Below are positions 1 to 6,805 of a stretch of 18,147 nucleotides of DNA, piece by piece. The stretch is taken from the NCBI GenBank assembly GCA_031549115.1, contig JAVBQJ010000047.1, positions 1-18,147 of the forward strand. Direction: 5' to 3'. Below the pieces are notes generated by a model that was given only the letters and a program-made list of their open reading frames with translations, was not told the DNA's origin and did not search any database. The stretch's first letter is position 1; every line of letters starts with the position of its first letter. The stretch is from JAVBQJ01 sp031549115. Its GTDB lineage: Bacteria > Verrucomicrobiota > Lentisphaeria > Victivallales > Victivallaceae. Both the position numbers and the translations under genes were made by a program.

Positions 1-1
1 C

Positions 2-211
2 ACGCAGGCGGTCCATTGCATCGGTTCGACGCCGACGGCGATCCTGGGCGCACTGGAACCGGCGACCGCGGTGTTCTTCGGCGTGATGGTCTTCGGCGAA
101 CAGTTGACGCCGCGCCTGATGGCCGGTATCCTGCTGATCATCGTATCGGTGGTGCTGATCGTCGCCGGCAAAACCGCCGGCGGCAAATCCTCCGCTTCGG
201 AAAACGCCTGA
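2..211 (+). CDS. EamA/DMT-family transporter, C-terminal fragment
   Basis: This is the last 69 codons of a gene that begins before the window; it ends with TGA at 209-211. The visible part has the usual end of the second EamA repeat. It contains an ALEPATAVFFG segment with the family's conserved glutamate and proline, a GEQLTP turn, and a final hydrophobic helix (AGILLIIVSVVLIVAG) followed by a short polar tail rich in Lys, Gly and Ser. EamA proteins are 10-helix inner-membrane carriers that export or import small metabolites, but the substrate cannot be told from this end. The next gene has its own promoter, so no functional link to the glycan module is implied. The family assignment is fairly secure despite the short length. 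Confidence 0.8.
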   Translation, partial: TQAVHCIGSTPTAILGALEPATAVFFGVMVFGEQLTPRLMAGILLIIVSVVLIVAGKTAGGKSSASENA

Positions 212-257
212 ACAAAACCTATTTCGTATAAAAAATGATTTTTTCCGCGATCGGCTA

Positions 258-286
258 TTGACTTTTCAACGGCTTTATGGTATAAT
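258..286 (+). promoter_or_regulatory. Sigma-70 promoter of the LacI-type regulator
   Basis: TTGACT (258-263) and a perfect TATAAT (281-286) are separated by exactly 17 bp, which is close to the ideal housekeeping promoter. Transcription would start near 293, so the LacI-type operator at 299-314 lies just inside the transcript, a position suited to autorepression. The match is seen directly; activity is inferred. Confidence 0.85.
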
Positions 287-298
287 TGTAAATATGAT

Positions 299-314
299 TG
301 TTAGTCGTACAACA
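299..314 (+). promoter_or_regulatory. LacI-type operator O1 (regulator gene)
   Basis: TGTTAGTCGTACAACA is an imperfect inverted repeat with a central CpG (306-307), the hallmark of LacI-family operators, in which the hinge-helix leucine intercalates at that step. It is the exact reverse complement of the 16-bp word at 1456-1471 upstream of the large hydrolase gene. It sits between the probable transcription start and the start codon of the regulator gene, implying negative autoregulation. Confidence 0.8.
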
Positions 315-328
315 TTTTGGATTTCACC

Positions 329-1369
329 ATGGCTCTGACGCAACAGGAAATCGCGAAAAAACTGGGCATCTCGGAAATGACGGTCTACCGGTGCATGTGC
401 AACCATGGATCGGTCAGTTCGCAGACCAGAGAGAAAATCGAGAACTTCGTCCGTGAGTCCGGCTACCAGCCCAATTTGATGGCGCGCAGCCTGGTGCGCA
501 AGAAGTCGTTCCTGATCGGAGTGTTGGTGCCGTCGCTGACCAGCCCGTTTTATCTGGAAATTCTCGAAGTGATGCAGAATATCTTCAAACAGCACAACTA
601 CCATCTGCTGCTGTCCAGTTCGAACGGAAATCCGGAAACCGAGGCCGAAGAATTGAATGTCTTCCGCTCCATCCCGGTGACCGGAATCCTGTGGTGTCCG
701 CTCAACGGCTCCAAAAGCGCGCGCAATTGCCGCAAGATATTGAATCAGCAGATTCCGCTGGTCCTGTTCGACCGCTGTTTTTTCCCGGGCGAAGCCGCAC
801 ACGACTACGGTCACGTGGTCACCGACAGCGCCGGCGCCGCCCGGCAGCTGACCGAATATCTGATCGGCCTTGGGCACCGGCGCATCGCTCTTTTGGCCGA
901 CAACCTCGAAGCCTCCTCCTGCCGGGCCATTGAACAGGGCTACCGTGCGGCGCTTGCCGGACACGGCATCGAGGCTGTGGAGCCGTTGCTCATCTCCGGC
1001 AATGGCGAAGTTACCGGGATCGAATTCGGCAAGCGGGCGCTGTCCGAGCTGATCGACCGCAATGCGCCGTTCACTGCAGTGCAGGCCGTCAGCGACGAAA
1101 TCGCCATCGGTGTGATGGAGTCCGCCCGCGAGCACGACTTGCAGATTCCCGGGGATTTTTCCCTGGCCGGTTTCGGCGGTGTGTCGATCCTGCCCTATTT
1201 GTCGGTGCGGCTGACCACAATTCAGGAGGACAAGGCCGAAATGGGCCGGAAAGCCGCCGAAATGTTGCTGGAAGAGATCGAACAGTATGAAACCGATACG
1301 GCCGCGGAATCCCGACAAATCCAACTCCCCGGCACTTTGACGGAAGGAGCGTCGTGCCGGCGCGTGTAA
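329..1369 (+). CDS. LacI-family transcriptional regulator
   Basis: This is a 346-residue DNA-binding regulator, the usual LacI/GalR length. Residues 4-23 form the helix-turn-helix (LTQQEIAKKLGISEMTVYRC). Residues 49-56 form the hinge helix (NLMARSLV), with Leu55 in the position that inserts at the operator's central CpG. From residue 62 (LIGVLVPSLTSPFY) to the end is a periplasmic-binding-protein-like effector domain, including GHRRIALL and the late FGGVSILPYLSVRLTTI segment. ATG 329 is preferred over an in-frame TTG at 317, because the protein then begins in register with other LacI proteins. Neither start has a good Shine-Dalgarno. The ligand is probably a sugar from the glycan attacked by the downstream operon. 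Matching operators before this gene and before the hydrolase gene support local control of both. Confidence 0.94.
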   Translation: MALTQQEIAKKLGISEMTVYRCMCNHGSVSSQTREKIENFVRESGYQPNLMARSLVRKKSFLIGVLVPSLTSPFYLEILEVMQNIFKQHNYHLLLSSSNGNPETEAEELNVFRSIPVTGILWCPLNGSKSARNCRKILNQQIPLVLFDRCFFPGEAAHDYGHVVTDSAGAARQLTEYLIGLGHRRIALLADNLEASSCRAIEQGYRAALAGHGIEAVEPLLISGNGEVTGIEFGKRALSELIDRNAPFTAVQAVSDEIAIGVMESAREHDLQIPGDFSLAGFGGVSILPYLSVRLTTIQEDKAEMGRKAAEMLLEEIEQYETDTAAESRQIQLPGTLTEGASCRRV

Positions 1370-1381
1370 GCCTTCTTTTTT
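1343..1381 (+). terminator. Possible weak terminator of the regulator gene
   Basis: GAAGG (1343-1347) can pair with CCTTC (1371-1375), followed by six T residues at 1376-1381. The stem is short and its 23-nt interior pairs only partly, so termination would be inefficient. It overlaps the last codons of the regulator gene. This is a tentative call. Confidence 0.3.
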
Positions 1382-1390
1382 GAGCTGCAA

Positions 1391-1408
1391 TTGTTGTACG
1401 AACAACAA
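1391..1408 (+). promoter_or_regulatory. LacI-type operator O2, best palindrome
   Basis: TTGTTGTACGAACAACAA is an 18-bp palindrome centred on CpG, with eight of nine positions symmetric in each half. It shares the left half TTGTTGTACGA with the operator at 1456-1471. The two centres are 64 bp apart, about six helical turns, so one tetramer could bridge them. It lies in the intergenic region upstream of the large secreted hydrolase. Confidence 0.78.
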
Positions 1409-1423
1409 ACCGTAAAAGTGAAA

Positions 1424-1451
1424 ATGAAACCCGGATGGTATTTTTTACCAT
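1424..1451 (+). promoter_or_regulatory. Candidate promoter of the GH123-like/pseudopilin operon
   Basis: ATGAAA (1424-1429) and TACCAT (1446-1451) are separated by 16 bp, each matching consensus at four of six positions. The -10 overlaps the right arm of a separate AT-rich inverted repeat, ATGGTA-N5-TACCAT (1435-1451). Transcription would start inside operator O3, which fits repression. An alternative is TTGTTG (1391) with TAAAAG (1413), overlapping O2. Neither is strong, and the true start is undetermined. Confidence 0.35.
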
Positions 1452-1455
1452 TCAT

Positions 1456-1471
1456 TGTTGTACGACTAACA
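1456..1471 (+). promoter_or_regulatory. LacI-type operator O3 (hydrolase operon)
   Basis: TGTTGTACGACTAACA is the exact reverse complement of O1 at 299-314 and has a central CpG at 1463-1464. It lies 28 bp before the start codon of the large hydrolase gene, between the candidate promoter and the ribosome binding site. A bound repressor would block initiation or early elongation. Confidence 0.8.
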
Positions 1472-1498
1472 TTCTCCACGGAGAAACGGGGGTGACAC

Positions 1499-4400
1499 AT
1501 GGTGAAGCGCTGGTTATGGGTGATGGTGGGAGTCTGGTTGGCCGGACTGCTTCCGGTTCGGGCTGAACAGTTGTTAACCACTGGAAATGCCGAACACGGC
1601 CCCGGTAACTGGTCCGGGCTCGAAGTGCTGTCCGGCGGTGCCGGAGACGGAAAGAATTGCTTCGCATTGGCGGCGCCCGAGGGGCAAACCGCGGTGTACC
1701 AGGAGTTCCTGGAAATCGACCCGGCTCTGGAATACAAGCTCGCGTGCCGGCTGCAGAATGCCGATGCCGCACCCGGCCGGGTATTGGTCGGATTCATTCC
1801 CTTCGACGCCAACAAGCAGCAAATCCGTGCCGGTGAGGTCAACGTCGCCGCCGGTACGGAAACCGAGCTGGCGGCGCCATGCCGTCCCGGTGACACGCTC
1901 CTGGTGGTGAAGGATGCGACCCGGTGGAGCCCGAATCCGGCCGCGTACGTCGCTTTTGAGGTCGATGATTCCGGCGGTTATGCCGATCTGCCCAATCGTA
2001 CCATCACCGGGACACCGGGGATCTCGGCAGTGCGGAAAAACGGCGAGCTCTGGGAGGTCGTATTGACACAGCCGTGCGGCAAAGAGTACCCGGCCGGAAC
2101 CAAAATACGCGAACATCTGGATTACAATACCTACATTTACCCCATCGAAGGCACGCTCCCGGCGAACTCCGGCTGGCGGCGCTTCTCCACGGTGATCAAC
2201 GGTATCGCCTCGAATGCCGCCGCGACCGACCAATTCTGGCCGGGAACGAAATTCGTCAAGGTGATGATTTACAAGCTTGGCGGTTTCAAGCTGCTGGCCG
2301 ATGACATCGCACTTGAGTCCGGCGCCGGAATGCAAAATGCCCAGGAGTTTTTCAATGGTTCGTTCGAGCGTTGGCACCGCGCCGACGCGATCCCGGAAAA
2401 GTGGGAATTGGCCGGAGCGCTGCTGCCGGATCAATGGCGGATCGAAGCTCGTCCGGATGGTCAAGGCCGGGTGGCGCGGCTGCTCAACTCCGGGGAGGGG
2501 GCCGCGGGCAAATACAGTCTCTTGCTGGACGGCAGCCTGCTCTCGGAATACATGTTCAAGCGCGTGACCGGGAAAAAAATCCAGGTGACGCTGCGGGCCA
2601 AGGGCGCGGGCGGCAAAGTCGAAGTCCGTCTGCGCGAATTCCGGGATTCCGGCGGCGAACAACCGTTCATCGATCACAATATGGTGGTGCTGTCCAGTGC
2701 GACCGGCAGCGATTGGGACACTTATACCGGCAGTGCGGAAATGCCGCTGCTGCCGACCTGGGTGGAAACCAATACCTTCTTCGTCGAGCTCATCGGGCAG
2801 GCTGTCGCCATCGACGAGGTGACGGTCGATGTGTTTGACGCGATGGCGCCATTCACACCGATCCGCTTCGAAATTCCATACACCGCCGGAATTGCCGTGG
2901 ACGGCAGCTTCACGGCCGGGGAATGGGCGCGCTGTTCCGGCGCCGATTTCGGGATGCGCAACGTCGGCGGCAACCTGTCGCCAAAGCAGTTCGAGTACCG
3001 CGTGGCCGCGGACCACGACAATCTGTTGCTCTGTTTCCGCACCCCGTTCTCCGAGCCGCTGGTCACGGCGGAGCGCAGCCGCGACGGCAATGTCTGGGAG
3101 GACGATTCGTATGAAATCCACATCACGCCGAATCCGGGCGTCCCCGGACCGGAGGTCGCCTATCAGTTTATTGTCAACGCATTCGGTACCATTTACGATA
3201 CGCGCAACGATCGCGGGGCGAAGTGGAATTGCGCCGGGCTCCGGGTGGCTTCCCATTGTGAAAGCGGGATGTGGACGCTGGAAATGTCCATTCCGCTGAA
3301 AGAAATCGGAGTGACGGCGGGCAGCGACTTCGCGATGAACTTCTGCCGCAACGTCAAAAACCCCCAGGGCTATTGCAGCCTCAGCGGATTCGGTTACTTC
3401 GAGTACGAAAAAATGCCGCTATGGCAAATCCGCGAGGATGCCGTGGCGGTATTCTGGGGAAACGGCGGCGGTAGCCGGCGCGATGTCCTGGAGCTTTTCG
3501 CCACCGTGACCAATACCGGAACACAGCCGGCCACCTGCGACGTCACCTTCGCCGTCGCTGCGGAGCAACGTATGGCGGAGGAGAATACCGTCCTGGATGT
3601 TCCGGCGGACGCGGTCCGCAGCGCCACCTTTTCCGTCCCGCATCCGCCCGCTGCCGGCCGGATCGGCATCCAGGCGGAAATTCCGGCAACGCACCGGGTG
3701 GTCGCGTCACAGCATGTCGATTTCGACACATCCTCGACTGTGCCGCCGGCCGAAAACACCATAATCCATTACCCATTGCAGCGCAAAATCGGAGTCTCCA
3801 TTGGCGGCAACCAGCGTGACCGGGCCGTCGCCGCCACTCTGGAGATCGCCGGCGAAGACATGCCGCCTGAGCTGCAGCGCAGTGAAACCATCGAACAGGG
3901 CAGTACCGGAGCGCCGCAGATCCGCTTCGACTTTCCGGCGCCGGTGCCGGGCGATTATCGTGTGACCGCCACCGTTTTCGACCGCGAAGGCAATGCCATC
4001 GGCCGCAATACCTCGATCGTTACCGTGTCCGAACCTCCGGCGTGGCTGGGCGGCATGGCAGGAAAAAGCGACACCGTGACGGCGCCATTCACGCCGATTG
4101 AAGCGAACGGCAATGCGCTGTCCTGCTGGGGTCGTACCTATGCCATTGGCGGTACCGGTTTCCCGGACTCGATCACCAGCCAGGGACACTCCGTACTGAC
4201 CGCGCCGGTGGCGTTGACGCAGAACGGAACGCCTGGGCAGGCCGGAACGCTCCGAATTCTGGAAAGCAAGCCGGATTTCGTCCGTTTCACCGGTGAAACC
4301 GTGTTTCCCGACTGTATGGTGACCGCGGAAGGCCGGCTGGAATACGACGGAACCTTGCTCTATGACATTACACTGCGGCCGACGGCGGAGCTGGCGAATT

Positions 4401-6031
4401 TGCAGCTGGAAATCCCGTTTCGCGACCTGAAGTATCTGCATACCCAGAATCTGTGGATGAGTCGCTATCCGGATGACGGCGAATACTGCGACGCCACTGT
4501 GCCGGTATGGACGCCGGAGTATGACTACACGCCGGCCGGAGCGCGCGAATACAACGGGTTGTACTTTCCCCAAGGGGACGGGCTCATCTGGTCCAGCCGG
4601 ATCCAGACGCAGCCGCTCTTTTATTTGACCTTCGGCAATACCGAGTACGGCATTTCCTACTTCTGCGACAGCGAACGCGGCTGGTATCGCGATTATGCCA
4701 AACCGGCGATCGAAACCTACCGGCAAGGCGACGCCAGTACCGTCAGATTCAACCTGATTTCCAAGCCGCTGCCGAACCGGGCGGAGCGGCACATCCGCCT
4801 GGCTTTCGCCGCCACGCCGATACGGCAGAAAAAGGTCGGATTCAATTATCTCGATTGGTGGCCGCTCGGTTTCGGCGAATCCTCGCATATCAAACGCGGC
4901 ATCAGCGGCCTGGAACCGACCGATGCGTTCGTATTGAACAACTTCCTCGACGCGGTCAGTCCGAACAAGGATGTTCCGATCCTGTTCTACAATGCCAAAG
5001 CATTTTTCGTGATGGGCGATCCGGTGTCGCAATATTATGCCGGAGAGTGGCGCACCGAACCCGGCGGCTCGTATGATTTCCGGTCGATGCTTCCGATCAA
5101 ACGCTATGGAGTGAATCCGGACGATTATTTCGCGCCGGCCGGGTGCCTGACCCCGTCAAGAGTCGACTACATGACGGCCGGGGTCGACGCGCTGATGGTG
5201 AATGTCCCGCGCCTGGCGGGGATGTATTGGGACGAAAGCTACAGTGTCCCGTGCAGCAATCTCTTTCACGCCGCTTGCGGGTTCCGGACCGAGGACGGCA
5301 CGATCCAGAGCAACAGCGGTTACTTCGGCATGCGCGAACTGGACAAGCGGGTCCAGACGGTATTGCAGAAGCACGGACGGCCGTTTCCGAACATGCTCGA
5401 TCACAGTACGGAAATGATTCCGGCGGTCTATTCGTTCGCCGACATCAATCTGTGCGCCGAGCGCGGCACCAAGGATCTGGATTTCATCGACTACTGGGAT
5501 CTGCCCCGGATCGAAAATACCGCCGCCGGGGCGTGGGGTGTCAACGTGATGTGGATTCCCCAATGGGAACAGGTCGTCACCAAAGGGGGACCCAACACCT
5601 TGGCCAACAACCGCTCCATGCTGGCGGCGCTCAAACTTTTCGACTTGAACATCTGGGACGCGATGTGGTGCATGCGCGACGTGGTGGGCAAGTTCCGCGA
5701 AATCGAAAACGACTTCGGCATTGCCGCGGACGATTCAAAATTCTTCGGCTATTGGCAGCCGGAAAACCGGAATGCCGTTTCCGGAATGCCGGTATTCGTC
5801 AAAGCCTCGTTCTTCGTCCGGCCGGGCAGGGGGGTGCTGCTCTATGTATCCAACCTGGACAAGGCCGAACAGAAGATTTCGCCGCAGCTGGATTTCCGCC
5901 TCTGGCAGCTGGATGCCGTGGCGGTGACCGACGCCGAAACCGGCCAGCCGGTTCCGGTCGACGGCAACCGTATCGAACTGACGGTCGGAGGGCATGACTT
6001 CCGCAATCTGCGGATCACGCCGAAACCGTAA
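1499..6031 (+). CDS. Secreted multidomain GH123-like glycoside hydrolase with CBM9-like domain
   Basis: This protein has 1510 residues. A signal peptide (MVKRWLWVMVGVWLAGLLPVRA, then EQ) indicates export. Two jelly-roll-like, probably carbohydrate-binding regions follow (about 24-270 and 283-448). A CBM9-like domain occupies about 451-650, with the WEDDSYEIHI motif near residue 533. Two beta-sandwich regions cover about 655-850. Residues about 857-1100 (APFTPIEANGN, SCWGRTY, EYDGTLLYDITL) resemble the N-terminal beta domain of GH123-type proteins. A TIM-barrel-like region (about 1108-1400) carries an adjacent Asp1245-Glu1246 in MYWDES, matching the GH123 Asp-Glu catalytic pair. A small C-terminal beta domain ends the protein. 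GH123 enzymes known to me remove beta-linked N-acetylgalactosamine, but divergence and extra domains leave the substrate open. GGGGGT (1488-1493) serves as Shine-Dalgarno. It is the first gene of a LacI-controlled operon. Confidence 0.8.
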   Translation: MVKRWLWVMVGVWLAGLLPVRAEQLLTTGNAEHGPGNWSGLEVLSGGAGDGKNCFALAAPEGQTAVYQEFLEIDPALEYKLACRLQNADAAPGRVLVGFIPFDANKQQIRAGEVNVAAGTETELAAPCRPGDTLLVVKDATRWSPNPAAYVAFEVDDSGGYADLPNRTITGTPGISAVRKNGELWEVVLTQPCGKEYPAGTKIREHLDYNTYIYPIEGTLPANSGWRRFSTVINGIASNAAATDQFWPGTKFVKVMIYKLGGFKLLADDIALESGAGMQNAQEFFNGSFERWHRADAIPEKWELAGALLPDQWRIEARPDGQGRVARLLNSGEGAAGKYSLLLDGSLLSEYMFKRVTGKKIQVTLRAKGAGGKVEVRLREFRDSGGEQPFIDHNMVVLSSATGSDWDTYTGSAEMPLLPTWVETNTFFVELIGQAVAIDEVTVDVFDAMAPFTPIRFEIPYTAGIAVDGSFTAGEWARCSGADFGMRNVGGNLSPKQFEYRVAADHDNLLLCFRTPFSEPLVTAERSRDGNVWEDDSYEIHITPNPGVPGPEVAYQFIVNAFGTIYDTRNDRGAKWNCAGLRVASHCESGMWTLEMSIPLKEIGVTAGSDFAMNFCRNVKNPQGYCSLSGFGYFEYEKMPLWQIREDAVAVFWGNGGGSRRDVLELFATVTNTGTQPATCDVTFAVAAEQRMAEENTVLDVPADAVRSATFSVPHPPAAGRIGIQAEIPATHRVVASQHVDFDTSSTVPPAENTIIHYPLQRKIGVSIGGNQRDRAVAATLEIAGEDMPPELQRSETIEQGSTGAPQIRFDFPAPVPGDYRVTATVFDREGNAIGRNTSIVTVSEPPAWLGGMAGKSDTVTAPFTPIEANGNALSCWGRTYAIGGTGFPDSITSQGHSVLTAPVALTQNGTPGQAGTLRILESKPDFVRFTGETVFPDCMVTAEGRLEYDGTLLYDITLRPTAELANLQLEIPFRDLKYLHTQNLWMSRYPDDGEYCDATVPVWTPEYDYTPAGAREYNGLYFPQGDGLIWSSRIQTQPLFYLTFGNTEYGISYFCDSERGWYRDYAKPAIETYRQGDASTVRFNLISKPLPNRAERHIRLAFAATPIRQKKVGFNYLDWWPLGFGESSHIKRGISGLEPTDAFVLNNFLDAVSPNKDVPILFYNAKAFFVMGDPVSQYYAGEWRTEPGGSYDFRSMLPIKRYGVNPDDYFAPAGCLTPSRVDYMTAGVDALMVNVPRLAGMYWDESYSVPCSNLFHAACGFRTEDGTIQSNSGYFGMRELDKRVQTVLQKHGRPFPNMLDHSTEMIPAVYSFADINLCAERGTKDLDFIDYWDLPRIENTAAGAWGVNVMWIPQWEQVVTKGGPNTLANNRSMLAALKLFDLNIWDAMWCMRDVVGKFREIENDFGIAADDSKFFGYWQPENRNAVSGMPVFVKASFFVRPGRGVLLYVSNLDKAEQKISPQLDFRLWQLDAVAVTDAETGQPVPVDGNRIELTVGGHDFRNLRITPKP

Positions 6032-6089
6032 ATAAACGTGATGTTCCGGTATTGAATCAGAAAACATTTAATGGGAAAGCGAGTCGAAG

Positions 6090-6785
6090 ATGAAGAAGAA
6101 TTTCACCTTGATAGAACTCCTCGTTGTGATCGCGATCATCGCCATCCTCGCCAGCATGCTGCTTCCGGCGTTGAGCAAGGCCCGGGCCATGGCGCGTTCG
6201 GCCCAGTGCATCAATAACCTCAAACAAGGCGGGCTGGCGTTCACCATGTACGCCAATGACGAAAACGACCTTTTGCCGCATCTCGACGGCAATACCATGT
6301 GGGCCACGTTGATCAGCCCGTACATCGGCGGCCAGATCGGATACATGTATTTCGGCTCCTACACCAAGGACAATGCATTCATGACCTGTGCCGGTCCGGC
6401 CAATGGGCCGATCAGCGTGGCGCCGGATGTTTCGTTTCCCTTTTCATCGTTTTCCTATGGTGTCAGTTACAGCGAGTGGGCCACCACCGACGGGGTGCCG
6501 TTTTCCTGGTCCAGCTGGGGCGGGTCACTTCCCCTTACCAGGGTGAAGCCGAATACATTCCTGTGCGCCGACAACCGGCCGGACAACATTCCGGCATTCA
6601 TCATGGCCTGCGATATACGCAACCATCCCGGTGCGCGGTCGTGGGACACCTCGTTCGCGATGACCGCCGGAATCGATTTCCGGCACAACAATTACGCCAA
6701 TTTCATGCTGGCCGACGGCTCGGTGAACAAAGCCACACTGGCGGAACTCAAGGCCGACGGCAACACGCTTCTCACGACCAAATAA
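6090..6785 (+). CDS. Type II/IV-like pseudopilin, prepilin-type N-terminal domain
   Basis: This is a 231-residue protein starting with a class III (prepilin) signal: MKKN, then FTLIELLVVIAIIAILASM. It has Phe at +1, Glu at +5 and one long hydrophobic helix running into LLPALSKARAMARSAQC. The residue before the cleavage site is Asn4, not the usual Gly. The globular part is of the kind common in Planctomycetes, Verrucomicrobia and Lentisphaerota (DUF1559-like), ending with the diagnostic DFRHNNYANFMLADGSV segment. Such proteins are thought to be anchored in the inner membrane, processed by a prepilin peptidase and possibly assembled into short fibres; their real role is unsettled. It lies 58 bp after the secreted hydrolase and 20 bp before the next gene, so it is almost certainly in the same operon and under the same LacI control. 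Confidence 0.92.
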   Translation: MKKNFTLIELLVVIAIIAILASMLLPALSKARAMARSAQCINNLKQGGLAFTMYANDENDLLPHLDGNTMWATLISPYIGGQIGYMYFGSYTKDNAFMTCAGPANGPISVAPDVSFPFSSFSYGVSYSEWATTDGVPFSWSSWGGSLPLTRVKPNTFLCADNRPDNIPAFIMACDIRNHPGARSWDTSFAMTAGIDFRHNNYANFMLADGSVNKATLAELKADGNTLLTTK

Positions 6786-6792
6786 AGAACCG

Positions 6793-6799
6793 AAAGGAG
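6793..6799 (+). promoter_or_regulatory. Shine-Dalgarno that fixes a GTG start
   Basis: AAAGGAG lies 6 nt before GTG at 6806. The same reading frame is open upstream to 6299, but that extension runs antagonistically through the pseudopilin gene in another frame and has no such signal. This site therefore identifies GTG 6806 as the start. Confidence 0.85.
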
Positions 6800-6805
6800 T
6801 TCATC

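Noticed and set aside
317..328. TTG at 317 as the start of the LacI gene
   Set aside because: It would add four residues before a helix-turn-helix that already starts at the normal distance from ATG 329, and has no better ribosome binding site; not fully excluded.
275..1408. Long open frame (377 codons) on the minus strand opposite the LacI gene
   Set aside because: It is antisense to a clear LacI-family gene; the translation is rich in His, Gln, Arg and Gly with no recognisable motif, typical of shadow frames in high-GC DNA.
1435..1451. ATGGTATTTTTTACCAT as a fourth operator
   Set aside because: It is a neat inverted repeat but has no central CpG and shares no word with the three LacI-type sites; it is more likely promoter sequence or chance.
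1574..3256. 560-codon minus-strand frame opposite the N-terminal half of the GH123-like gene
   Set aside because: No ribosome binding site, no family similarity, and Arg/His/Gly-rich composition; the plus frame has a signal peptide and recognisable domains.
6299..6805. Upstream in-frame extension of the barrel-like gene through the pseudopilin gene
   Set aside because: It overlaps a clear pseudopilin in another frame, while GTG 6806 has AAAGGAG at ideal spacing.
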